Of a stretch of DNA of 30,461 bases, positions 14,495-22,083 are shown in pieces. Position 1 is the first letter of the stretch. Every line of letters begins with the position of its first letter. The stretch lies in the NCBI GenBank assembly GCA_903959665.1, contig CAJBXY010000155.1, positions 1 through 30,461 on the forward strand. Direction: 5' to 3'. Below the pieces are notes generated by a model that worked only from the letters and a program-made list of their open reading frames with translations, was not told the origin of the DNA and made no database searches. The DNA is from an uncultured Solirubrobacterales bacterium. GTDB taxonomy: Bacteria; Actinomycetota; Thermoleophilia; Solirubrobacterales; Solirubrobacteraceae. Position numbers and translations under genes: made by a program.

Positions 14495-15775
14495 ATGACG
14501 CTGGTTCACGCTGCTCTCTCGATCTCTAACGAGATCGATCACATCGGTGCGCTCGCCGGCCTTGCCGCCGTTGTTGGTCTTGGCGTGCTCGCCGCGCTCT
14601 ACGCGGCGCAGGCGCGCGAAGTCAAACGGCTCCGTGATTGGGCCGGCCGCTCCCCCGAACGTGACGCCGAGGCAGCGGAGCGGATCAGCGAAGAGGCTGC
14701 GCGCCCGGCGCCAGCCACTGCCGCTGCCACCGCAGGCGCGGCAACCGGCGCTGCGGCTACGGCGGCTGGCCGTCCGCGCGCTCCGGTCAGGCCCCCGGCA
14801 GCGAAGCCAGGGGCAAAGCCGGTGACCGGCGCCGTGCCTGGGCCAGCGCCGAAAACTGCAGGCGGCGCCGTTCCTGGGCAGCCGGCGAAGCCAACCACCG
14901 GCGCTATTCCCACTGCCACTGCGGGCGCTGGAGCGGGGTCCTCTACCGGCGCTATTCCAACGACGCCCGCGAAAGGGGCCGATGCTGGTTCGGCCAAGGC
15001 CGCAGAGAAGCCTGCCGCCGATCCTTCCGCCCCGCCCGCCGGCGCCGCGCCGCCGGCAGCGGCTACGCCGGCTGCGCAGCCGCCAGCGACTCCACCGGCG
15101 CCCCCCGCGCCGGCGCCTGCCACCAGCGCGGCCGCCCGTCCAGCGCCACCCGCCCGTCCAGCGCCACCTCAGGCTCGCCCGCGCCCGCGGACCGTCGCGC
15201 CGGCTCGCAACGCGACCGATGAGATCTCGATCCCACCGGCGCGCCCACCGGCGCCGCGCGCCAGCCACGCCGATAGCGACGGCCCGACCGAAGGCGGCAG
15301 GCGGTCGCTGCTGCTGGTGATTGTTGGTGGGCTCGCGATCATCGTGATCGCCTTCGTCTTGATCACACAGGTCTTCGGCGGCAGTGACTCGAGTACTACC
15401 TCCACTCCCGCAACCAACAGCGTTGGGCCAGCGCCGACGACTACGCAAACAGCGCCTGACGGCGGAACCGTTGACAAGGCCACGACGCAGGTCGCCGTCT
15501 TTAACGGCACGACCGGCAGCGGGCTGGCCAGGGCGGCGGCCGACAAACTTCAAGCGGCAGGTTTCACCAAGGTCGGCCCGGTCACAACGGCGCCCGACCA
15601 GACCGCCCAGACTTCAACCGTCTACTACGACACGGGAGCTAAAGCGGCCGCCGATGAAGTCGCGACGACGCTTGGGTTGAGCAGCGCTGCTGTGACGGCG
15701 ATCGACGAGAACATCCGCGTCCTCGGCCAGAGCGCCGTCGTCGTAGTAGTGCTCGGCGCCGATCAAGCGCAGTGA
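14495..15775 (+). CDS. Membrane protein with Pro/Ala-rich linker and C-terminal LytR_C domain
   Basis: 426 aa, starting 12 nt after the dehydratase stop. A first membrane helix lies about 17-38 and a second about 269-290. Between them is a long, probably disordered Pro/Ala-rich stretch with repeated TGAIP/TGAVP and RPAPP units. The C-terminal part (about 328-424) begins TQVAVFNGTTGSGLARAAADKLQAAGF and fits the LytR_C (LytR/CpsA/Psr C-terminal, PF13399) pattern. There is no LCP phosphotransferase domain, so it is not itself a wall-polymer ligase. The LytR_C domain would lie outside if the linker is inside. It may help attach or position the polymer made by this locus; that is inference. Its stop overlaps the next start as GTGA. 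Confidence 0.75.
   Translation: MTLVHAALSISNEIDHIGALAGLAAVVGLGVLAALYAAQAREVKRLRDWAGRSPERDAEAAERISEEAARPAPATAAATAGAATGAAATAAGRPRAPVRPPAAKPGAKPVTGAVPGPAPKTAGGAVPGQPAKPTTGAIPTATAGAGAGSSTGAIPTTPAKGADAGSAKAAEKPAADPSAPPAGAAPPAAATPAAQPPATPPAPPAPAPATSAAARPAPPARPAPPQARPRPRTVAPARNATDEISIPPARPPAPRASHADSDGPTEGGRRSLLLVIVGGLAIIVIAFVLITQVFGGSDSSTTSTPATNSVGPAPTTTQTAPDGGTVDKATTQVAVFNGTTGSGLARAAADKLQAAGFTKVGPVTTAPDQTAQTSTVYYDTGAKAAADEVATTLGLSSAAVTAIDENIRVLGQSAVVVVVLGADQAQ
15133..15168 (+). repeat. Perfect 18-bp tandem duplication in the Pro/Ala linker
   Basis: Two identical, adjacent 18-bp units (15133-15150 and 15151-15168), each containing CGTCCAGCGCCACC, encode a repeated RPAPP segment. Nearby TGAVP/TGAIP units (about 14820-14960) are looser repeats. 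This is low-complexity coding sequence liable to slippage, not a CRISPR. Confidence 0.85.
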
Positions 15776-16299
15776 TCTATCTCGCTAGGCACGGACAGAC
15801 CGCCTACAACTTGGAGGGTCGTTTCCAGGGTTGGGGCGACGTGCCGCTCGACGAAACCGGCCGCGAGCAGGCTCGTCAGCTGGCACTGGCGGTAGCTGCC
15901 GTGGACCCGGTAACGCTGGTGTCAAGCAACATCGCACGGGCACTCGAGACGGCGACGATCGTTTCCGAGCTGGTCGGTCTTGAGCCCCAGATCGATGCCC
16001 GGTTCGCTGAAACCGAGACAGGCGAGTGGACCGACCGCAGCTTCGCCGACGTTGCCGCCGAGGATCCCGAAGCGTTCACGGCATTCGTTGAACTGGAAGC
16101 CAACTGGGGCTTCCCGGGCGGTGAGAGTTTTGCGACCCAGGCTGCACGCGTGGCGGCGGGGCTGGACGATTGGCGTTCGCGCAGCGAAACTGGAGCGACC
16201 GTGATCATCTGCCATGGCAACGTGATCCGCCTTGCGCTGCGTGCAGCTGGCAGGGACGGGTCGGAGCGCCCCGACAACGGGAGTTTGGTGGCGCTTTGA
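15772..16299 (+). CDS. Histidine phosphatase family protein (phosphoglycerate-mutase-like)
   Basis: 175 aa. MIYLARHGQTAYN at the very N-terminus carries the RHG motif with nucleophile H7. GRFQGWGDVPLDETGREQA (16-34) is the usual second element, SSNIARALETA (51-61) provides R56, ETETGEW (80-86) the acidic residue, and ICHGNVIR (146-153) the second catalytic His (H148). The start is GTG, in a GTGA overlap with the LytR_C gene. The C-terminus is short, but the core is complete. Such enzymes dephosphorylate sugar phosphates, phosphoglycerate or nucleotide intermediates; the substrate cannot be read from sequence. Its place in a glycan cassette suggests a sugar phosphate. The stop overlaps a TTG start of the next gene. 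Confidence 0.88.
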   Translation: MIYLARHGQTAYNLEGRFQGWGDVPLDETGREQARQLALAVAAVDPVTLVSSNIARALETATIVSELVGLEPQIDARFAETETGEWTDRSFADVAAEDPEAFTAFVELEANWGFPGGESFATQAARVAAGLDDWRSRSETGATVIICHGNVIRLALRAAGRDGSERPDNGSLVAL

Positions 16300-18086
16300 C
16301 ACGGCTTGCACAGCTCTTCTTCGCGGTGCTCGTGGTCGCCACCGGGGCTGCTTTCTTCTTCGCGCAGAAGCTGAAGACCGCCGATCCAGTGCTGCTCTCG
16401 TTCCGGCTCGGCTCGGAGGCAATCTCGCCCAATGGTGACGGCCGTTTCGAACGGCAGCGGGTCACCTTTCGGCTGAAGCGCAGCGAGCTAGTCGACGTCG
16501 CCGTCGTCGACCAGCGCGGTGACAGCGTCCGTGAAATCGCCTCCGGAATTGAGCTTCCCGCGTACCGCACAATCGCACCGTTGACTTGGAACGGCCGCGA
16601 CGCCAACGGCAAGATCGCCGCCGACGGCCGCTACCGAATTCGGGTCACGCTTCGCCGCGAGGGCCGCAGCATCGTCGTGCCCAAATCGTTCCGCGTCGAT
16701 GACACGCCGCCCAAGATCACCGTCGTCTCGATCGGCCCTGGCGCCGGCGCGGGCCCAGAGCTGCTGCCGCGCGCCGACGGCCAGCCGGCAGAGATTCGCC
16801 TCAACAGCGAGGCCCGCGAGGGGAGGCTGCTGATCTTCCGTACTGCGCCGCTGCCAATCGAGCAGGTCGCCGAGGTGCCGATAGCGGAAGGCTCTGACCG
16901 CGCAAGCTGGAACGGTCGCGACGCGGATGGTCGGTTGGTAAGGCCGGGGACCTATCTTGTTGTCGCGCAGCGCCGCGATGCGGCCGGCGTCCTAGGCAGC
17001 TCCGTGCCGCTCGATTCGAAGGGCATGCCGACCACCGTCTACGGCAAGCCGCTGCCGGGCCGCGGCGGAATCACGGTGCGGCCGATTGCCGCGCAGCCGC
17101 CGCTGCTGCCAACCACGGCCGGTTCGACCGCCAGTGTGGCGGTCTCGGCCAACGGTGAGCGATTTAGCTGGACGCTTAGCCGGCTCGGAGAGGCTGCCAC
17201 GCAGCGCGGTCGCAGCTCGGCCTCGGCGGTTCGCGTTAAACCGCGCGGCAAGGCCTCGCAGCTGATGCTCTTCACGGCCAAGAAGGGAGCCTTGCGGGCA
17301 TCGGTCCCGGTTCCCGTCGACGATGCCGGCTCGCACCCGGTGCTGGTCGTGCTGCCGCTGATCACATGGCAGGGCCGAAACCCGGTTGACGATGATGGCG
17401 ACGGCGAACCAAACCTGCTGACGACAGGCGGCCCGGTGGCGCTCAAGCGCGTCCTTGGCACGCCGCTGCCGGCGCGCTTTGCGGTGCAAGAGCAGCCGAT
17501 AATGAAATGGCTTGCCCGCAACCGATACCGCTACGACCTGACTACCGATTACGGCCTAGCGAGCGGCCGCGGGCCGACGCTTGCCGGCCACAGCGGTGTG
17601 CTGCTGGTCGGCGACACGGTATGGCTGCCGGCGGCCGCGGCGCGCAAGCTGCGCAACTTCGTGACCGCTGGTGGAACGCTCGTTGAGGCAGGAACCGATT
17701 CGCTGCTTCGTTCCGTCACGCTGACGAAGAGAGCCAACCTTGTTTCGCCGTTGCCAGCGGCTACGGCCGACATCTTTGGCAGCACGCTCGAGCCTCCTGC
17801 CGGCGGCGACTTCGACATCACCGCCGGTGAAGATCAGATCGAACTTTTCAAGGGGACGAGCGGACTCTTCAACAACTATGACGTGATCGAGGCAACAAAG
17901 ACGGTGCCTCAGGGCAAGCCGCTGGCCTCGGCGGTGAGCGGCGACGGAGCGATCACAATCGTCGCTTTCCGCGTCGGCAAGGGAACCGTGATTCGCTATG
18001 GCCTGCCGCAGCTCCCTTCACGACTTGCAACCGACCCTGATGTTCAAGGACTGATGACGCGCTCATGGCAACTGCTCTCGCGCTAA
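16296..18086 (+). CDS. Exported/anchored protein: FlgD-type Ig repeats plus N,N-dimethylformamidase-like domain
   Basis: 596 aa from a TTG start that overlaps the phosphatase stop (TTGA, 16296-16299). In-frame sequence before it is only a shadow of the phosphatase gene, and directly after it comes a clear membrane/signal segment (about 5-22). ISPNGDG (43-49) and two WNGRDA(N/D)G units (about 97 and 205) mark two FlgD-like Ig domains. From about 345 the sequence LVVLPLITWQGRNP, then MKWLARNRYRYDLTTDYGLA and GVLLVGDTVWLPAAAARKLRNFVTAGGTLVEAG follow the layout of the C-terminal domain of N,N-dimethylformamidase large subunits (Rossmann/GATase-like). The HDEYW-type motif of that family reads GDTVWLP here. 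DDDGDGE (365-371) could bind calcium. It likely sits outside the membrane; function is unknown. Confidence 0.72.
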   Translation: MTRLAQLFFAVLVVATGAAFFFAQKLKTADPVLLSFRLGSEAISPNGDGRFERQRVTFRLKRSELVDVAVVDQRGDSVREIASGIELPAYRTIAPLTWNGRDANGKIAADGRYRIRVTLRREGRSIVVPKSFRVDDTPPKITVVSIGPGAGAGPELLPRADGQPAEIRLNSEAREGRLLIFRTAPLPIEQVAEVPIAEGSDRASWNGRDADGRLVRPGTYLVVAQRRDAAGVLGSSVPLDSKGMPTTVYGKPLPGRGGITVRPIAAQPPLLPTTAGSTASVAVSANGERFSWTLSRLGEAATQRGRSSASAVRVKPRGKASQLMLFTAKKGALRASVPVPVDDAGSHPVLVVLPLITWQGRNPVDDDGDGEPNLLTTGGPVALKRVLGTPLPARFAVQEQPIMKWLARNRYRYDLTTDYGLASGRGPTLAGHSGVLLVGDTVWLPAAAARKLRNFVTAGGTLVEAGTDSLLRSVTLTKRANLVSPLPAATADIFGSTLEPPAGGDFDITAGEDQIELFKGTSGLFNNYDVIEATKTVPQGKPLASAVSGDGAITIVAFRVGKGTVIRYGLPQLPSRLATDPDVQGLMTRSWQLLSR

Positions 18087-19531
18087 CAATCTGCAGCCTT
18101 CTGGCCGGAGCGACGCTCGTCGTCGGCTCGGCGACGGCGCGCGCGCGGCTGATGCTCGCGACGCTGATCGTTGCGCCGCTGATTCTCGTCATCCACGTCG
18201 CTGATGCCGACCAGCTCGCGACTTTGCGCGATCGCCCGATTCTGGCGGTTGCAGCGCTGCTGATCGGAATTCTTGCCTTGGCCGCTCTGGTGATCCTTTT
18301 CACGCGCCGCCCCGCTGCCTTCCCGATCGCCGTAGTGCTCACCTTGCCATTCCGGATCCCGATCGCCGTTGGCGACTCGACGGCCAGCCTCTTGCTTGGC
18401 CTCTATCTCGTTGTCGCCGCCGGCGCGCTTGCGTGGCTGCTGCCGCGGCTGCGTAGCGGAGCCAGCGAAGAAGGGCTAAGGCCAGGCGCTCTGGAGTGGG
18501 TGATCGCCGCCGTGCTCGTTATCTACTCGGTTCAGAGCGCATACGGCCTTGGCAGCGCCCCGGCGCTTGAGAACGTCGTCTTCTTCTACGTACCGTTCGC
18601 GCTGCTCTTCGTCCTGATCGCACGCTCACGCTGGACCGAGAAGCTCGCCGGCCGCGCGCTTGCCGTGCTCGTCGGCTTGGCGTTGGTGCTCAGCGCGGTC
18701 GGCTTCTTTGAATTCGCCACGCGCCACATCTTCCTCAATCCGAAGGTAATCGCATCGAACCAGTTCACCGACTACTTCCGCGTCAACTCAGTCTTCTTCG
18801 ACCCCAACATCTTCGGCCGCTTCCTCGTCGTTGTGATCGTCCTCCTCGTCGCTTGGATCTGCTGGCAGAAGCGCAACAGGCAGGTCGCGCTCGGCGCGCT
18901 CGCGGCAGTAATTCTCTTCGGCGGGCTGTTGATCACGCTTTCGCAGTCGAGCTTCGTCGCGCTTCTCGCCGGCTTGGCAGTGATCGCTGCGCTGCGCTGG
19001 AGTGTGCGCTGGACGGTCGGCATCGTTGTTGCCGCAGTGCTACTGGGAGGAATTGCCGCGGCCGTTGGCAGTGGCGCGCTGAGTGGTGGGAAGACGGCTG
19101 AGCGCGTTACCAGTGGCCGCGCCGCGCTCGTCACCGGCGGCGGCGAGCTCTTCGTCGAGCGGCCACTTCAGGGCTGGGGGGCGGGGTCGTTCTCGCGCCA
19201 GTATCGACGGAGCAACGACGTTTCATTTGAGCGCGCCGCCTCGGCATCGCACACGATTCCGGTAACAGTTGCCGCCGAGCAGGGCGTGATCGGCCTGTTC
19301 GCCTACCTGGCTCTCTTGGTGTTGGCATTTATCCGTGCAATGCGTGGCGCTCGCTCGGCGCCATGGCCCGAGATGCAGGTCGGTGTGGCCGCGGCATTCA
19401 CGGCCGTCGTCGTCCACACGTTGATCTATGCGGCCTTCCTCGAGGACCCACTGACTTGGGTTCTGCTCGGGGTCGCCACTGCGCTGGCCGCTGCGCGCTC
19501 GCAGGAACAGGACGAGAGTTCGAGCACGTGA
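18065..19531 (+). CDS. O-antigen ligase/polymerase family protein (Wzy_C)
   Basis: 488 aa with about a dozen membrane helices and one larger outside loop after about residue 335. That loop region contains SGRAALVTGGGELFVERPLQGWGAGSFSRQYRR and SHTIPVTVAAEQGVIGLFAYLALL, which match the Wzy_C pattern (a conserved Arg in the loop, then an H and an E before the next helix). Proteins of this family either polymerise lipid-linked repeat units or ligate glycans to an acceptor on the outer face of the membrane. Without lipopolysaccharide in this lineage, a polymerase or a protein/wall ligase is more likely. The start lies 22 nt inside the upstream gene, and the stop overlaps the next start as GTGA. 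Confidence 0.85.
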   Translation: MATALALTICSLLAGATLVVGSATARARLMLATLIVAPLILVIHVADADQLATLRDRPILAVAALLIGILALAALVILFTRRPAAFPIAVVLTLPFRIPIAVGDSTASLLLGLYLVVAAGALAWLLPRLRSGASEEGLRPGALEWVIAAVLVIYSVQSAYGLGSAPALENVVFFYVPFALLFVLIARSRWTEKLAGRALAVLVGLALVLSAVGFFEFATRHIFLNPKVIASNQFTDYFRVNSVFFDPNIFGRFLVVVIVLLVAWICWQKRNRQVALGALAAVILFGGLLITLSQSSFVALLAGLAVIAALRWSVRWTVGIVVAAVLLGGIAAAVGSGALSGGKTAERVTSGRAALVTGGGELFVERPLQGWGAGSFSRQYRRSNDVSFERAASASHTIPVTVAAEQGVIGLFAYLALLVLAFIRAMRGARSAPWPEMQVGVAAAFTAVVVHTLIYAAFLEDPLTWVLLGVATALAAARSQEQDESSST

Positions 19532-20958
19532 CGTTCTCGCGGCGCGAGCTGATCGTCGTCCTGCTGGTCGCGCTGCTGGTCGTCGTCCTCTGGCTGCTGA
19601 CCGGCAGTTATCCCTCCTATGACGCCTACTACCACCTCGTTTGGGGGCGTGAGCTGTTTGCCGGCGAGATCCCCTCAATCGGCGTCTATCAAGCGCCAAC
19701 GGCACATCCGCTCTACCTGCTGCTAGGCGGCTTCCTCTCCGTCCTCTTTGGCTCCGACGCCGATCGCGTGATCGTGCTCGTGGCGCTGATCTCACTGGCG
19801 ATCTGCGCCTGGTCGCTTTGGCGGATCGGCCGCGTGACCTATGGCACCTGGCCGGGAATCGTTGCCGCGCTGCTGGCCGGTTCGACGATCACGCTGCTGA
19901 TCTACGCCGCCCGCGGCTTCGTTGACCTGCCGTTTCTTGCGCTCGTTTTCTTGGCAGCGGCCTTAGAGGCTGAGCGCCGTCGCCGTGGGCTGTCGGTGAT
20001 GCTGCTGCTCGCTGCGGCCGGGCTGCTGCGGCCCGAAGCTTGGGTGCTTGCCGGCGTCTACTGGCTTTGGTGCGTCTGGCCGCCGGATTGGCAGAGCGGC
20101 CGCCGCAGCCCCCACTTAGGGCTGCTGGCCTTGGTTCTGGCGGCGCCGCTGGCCTGGGTGCTCTTTGACTGGTGGGCGATCGGCGAGCCGCTCTATGCGC
20201 TGACTGCAACCAGCAGCCTTGCCGAGGAGCTCGGTCGCCCTCGAGGCCTCGGCAACGTCCCCGCAACGATGTTCGACGCGCTGGTTTGGGTTCTTCGTGC
20301 GCCGCTGCTGGCGCTGGCGCTGATCGGGCTCGTGATTGAGGCGATCCGCCGCCGCGCCGTTTCGCTCTACGTCGCCGGCGGCCTTGTCGTGATCGGCATC
20401 GCGACCTACATCCTGATTGGAATTTTCGGCCTTTCGCTGATACCTCGTTACCTGACTGTCACGGCTGTTGCGCTGCTGATCTTCGCTGGCTACGCGCTGG
20501 CCGGGTGGGTTGAGCTGCCTAGCAGCAGGCTGCGCCGCGGCTGGGCAGTGGCAGTTGCCGCTGTTGTCGTCGTCGGCCTAGCCATAACGCTCGCTCGCGG
20601 CGACGTCAGCGGCCGCGCCAATGACGAGCTCGGCTTCGTCACCGGAGTTCATCAGGACCTCGTCGCAACGCTGAGCGATCCGGCCGTCACCGCGGCGCGC
20701 CGCTGTGGCCCGCTGACGCTGCCGACCTTCAGTCTCGTGCCCGATTCGCTCTGGATTCTGGATAGCGCCGACGGCTCGGTGATCTCGCGCTCAGATCGGC
20801 AGCCGCGCACCGGCGTTGCGCTGGTATTCGTCGACCGAGCCGCTCATAAGCGTTACGGAACTGCCGCTGGGATTGAAACGGCAACCGACATTCCGCCACG
20901 CGGCTTTAAGTTGATCGCCAGGCACGGTCGAATCGCCGCTTGGGCACGCTGCCGTTAA
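19528..20958 (+). CDS. GT-C type membrane glycosyltransferase (GT39/PMT-like)
   Basis: 476 aa from the GTG at 19528, fixed by the overlap with the upstream stop. The first helix (about 8-25) is followed by GSYPSYDAYYHLVWGRELFAGEIP, where D32 is the acidic residue of the first outside loop expected in GT-C enzymes that use polyprenyl-phosphate sugars. About ten more helices follow, then a soluble C-terminal part of about 110 residues. It would add a sugar to a polymer or protein on the outside of the membrane. Sugar and acceptor are not readable. The last gene in the coupled run that starts at 12524; its stop shares TTAA with the convergent gene. Confidence 0.78.
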   Translation: MTFSRRELIVVLLVALLVVVLWLLTGSYPSYDAYYHLVWGRELFAGEIPSIGVYQAPTAHPLYLLLGGFLSVLFGSDADRVIVLVALISLAICAWSLWRIGRVTYGTWPGIVAALLAGSTITLLIYAARGFVDLPFLALVFLAAALEAERRRRGLSVMLLLAAAGLLRPEAWVLAGVYWLWCVWPPDWQSGRRSPHLGLLALVLAAPLAWVLFDWWAIGEPLYALTATSSLAEELGRPRGLGNVPATMFDALVWVLRAPLLALALIGLVIEAIRRRAVSLYVAGGLVVIGIATYILIGIFGLSLIPRYLTVTAVALLIFAGYALAGWVELPSSRLRRGWAVAVAAVVVVGLAITLARGDVSGRANDELGFVTGVHQDLVATLSDPAVTAARRCGPLTLPTFSLVPDSLWILDSADGSVISRSDRQPRTGVALVFVDRAAHKRYGTAAGIETATDIPPRGFKLIARHGRIAAWARCR

Positions 20959-22055
20959 CTGTCGCGCGCTACGCCGAGCTGCTCGAGCCGTTGCCACAGC
21001 GGCCCGTTCTGCTGGCGCGCCGTTTGGGCGATCGCCCACTCACGCAGCGCCTCGTCGGGCCGCGTCCGCGCGCCGGCCTGCTCCAGCAGCGCAGCGGCGA
21101 ACTGCTCGGCGTTGGCTGCGCGCGTAACCGCGGGCGCCCAGCTGGTAACGCCGGAGAGCATTGGGCTGACGGTGCGACGCCCAAGCCGCGCGTACTTGAG
21201 AATGCGGTTCGGCAGCCCGGCGTCGTTGAAGGGCTCGAGCTTGAAGGGGATTATTCCGACGTCGGCAGTGAGGATCAATCGTGCTGCCTGCTCGTCGCTT
21301 TGGCGGCCTAGCCAGACGAGGCTGGGGTGGGCGCGGCAGGCTTGGAAGTCAGGGTCGTCGGCGCACTCATCGTCGTGCCAGTCGCCGATCAGCAGCAGCA
21401 CTAGCCGCTCGCCGAGCCTCTCGGCCACGGCGCGCAGCAGCGCCCAGTCGGTGCGCCAGCCGAGGTGGCCGAGCGAGACGGCGACGACCGTGCCGTGAAT
21501 CTGTGGCGCCGGAAAACGGTCGGCCGGGGTCGTCACCAAGATTGCGTCGCGGCCGGCGTCTTCTTCAAGCCCAACCAAAGTCTCGGAGACGGCGAATGTC
21601 AGTGCTGACGCTTCTGAAGCCTGTTCGTGCAGCTCGGCGAGGCGCTCGCGGCGCTCGGGCGTTGCGTCGTAGGCGAGCTCATAACGATCCCAGCGCGAAT
21701 ACCAGATCTCGCAACCGCTGCAGTCGGCTTGGATCGCCTGCGCGAGCGGCAGTTGCAGCGGGTGGAAGATCACGACAACGCGCGGCTCGCCGCGGTCGCT
21801 GCGTAGCGTCTTCACGAGCCTCTTCGCCTGCCGCGCTGCCAGCGCCGCGCCGACTGCCCGTGGAAGCCGCGCGATCGCGCCGTAGCGCACGCGCGGCGGG
21901 TCCACAGCTACAACGGCCGGCGAGCGCAGCAGGTCCTCGGCCTGCTCGCGCAGAATGAACTGCTCCAGCTCGCGTGCCAGTAGCAGCACGCAGATCGGCT
22001 GCCGCTTGTTCGCTAGTGAACTCACGGCCGCCAGCCTAGCCGCGCGGGGCTCCAC
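20955..22055 (-). CDS. GT4-like glycosyltransferase
   Basis: 366 aa from a GTG at 22053-22055. An alternative GTG at 22023-22025 would give MSSLANKRQPICVLLLARELEQ; I prefer the longer form because a -10-like TACCCA lies eight bases before it, with the same spacing as dedA. No membrane helices are seen. Segments such as VVVIFHPLQLPLAQAI, IWYSRWDRYELAYD, a central VAVSLGHLGWRTDWALLRAVAERLG and the C-terminal VGIIPFKLEPFNDAGLPNRILKYARLGRRTVS are the GT-B pattern: the last is the nucleotide-sugar site, with the usual acidic-xxGLPxKxxEY-like motif. It resembles teichuronic-acid/TuaH-like GT1/GT4 members. Donor and acceptor unknown. It is transcribed against the neighbouring glycan genes. Confidence 0.8.
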   Translation of the reverse strand: MEPRAARLAAVSSLANKRQPICVLLLARELEQFILREQAEDLLRSPAVVAVDPPRVRYGAIARLPRAVGAALAARQAKRLVKTLRSDRGEPRVVVIFHPLQLPLAQAIQADCSGCEIWYSRWDRYELAYDATPERRERLAELHEQASEASALTFAVSETLVGLEEDAGRDAILVTTPADRFPAPQIHGTVVAVSLGHLGWRTDWALLRAVAERLGERLVLLLIGDWHDDECADDPDFQACRAHPSLVWLGRQSDEQAARLILTADVGIIPFKLEPFNDAGLPNRILKYARLGRRTVSPMLSGVTSWAPAVTRAANAEQFAAALLEQAGARTRPDEALREWAIAQTARQQNGPLWQRLEQLGVARDS

Positions 22056-22083
22056 CGCGCGGGTGGGTAGCGTCCGCCGTTAG
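22056..22083. promoter_or_regulatory. Divergent 28-bp promoter spacer, copy 2 (GT4 / flippase)
   Basis: Exactly 28 bp separate the GTG of the leftward gene from the ATG of the flippase. TGGGTAGCGT (22064-22073) gives TAGCGT ten bases before the flippase ATG, and TACCCA on the other strand eight bases before the GTG. Length, core 9-mer and offset match the spacer at 10336-10363; outside the core the two differ at most positions on the right side, so this is not a recent duplication of the whole spacer. Confidence 0.5.

Noticed and set aside
15133..15168. Direct repeats considered as a CRISPR remnant
   Set aside because: The units are adjacent with no spacers, in frame, and encode a Pro-rich linker.
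14387..15553. A long open frame on the - strand (388 codons) opposite the LytR_C gene, plus a 174-codon Ala/Gly-rich one at 14599-15123
   Set aside because: Composition is Arg/Gly- or Ala/Gly-only, as expected for the complement of a Pro/Ala-rich high-GC gene; no family motif, and the + strand frame has clear domains and coupled starts.
16170..16295. In-frame upstream extension of the Ig/DMFA-like protein to an ATG
   Set aside because: The extra residues are a shadow of the phosphatase gene; a membrane/signal segment starts directly after the TTG at 16296, which has the usual overlap geometry.
19363..19527. In-frame upstream extension of the GT-C protein
   Set aside because: Arg/Gly-rich shadow of the Wzy-like gene; the GTG at 19528 precedes the first helix and overlaps the upstream stop.
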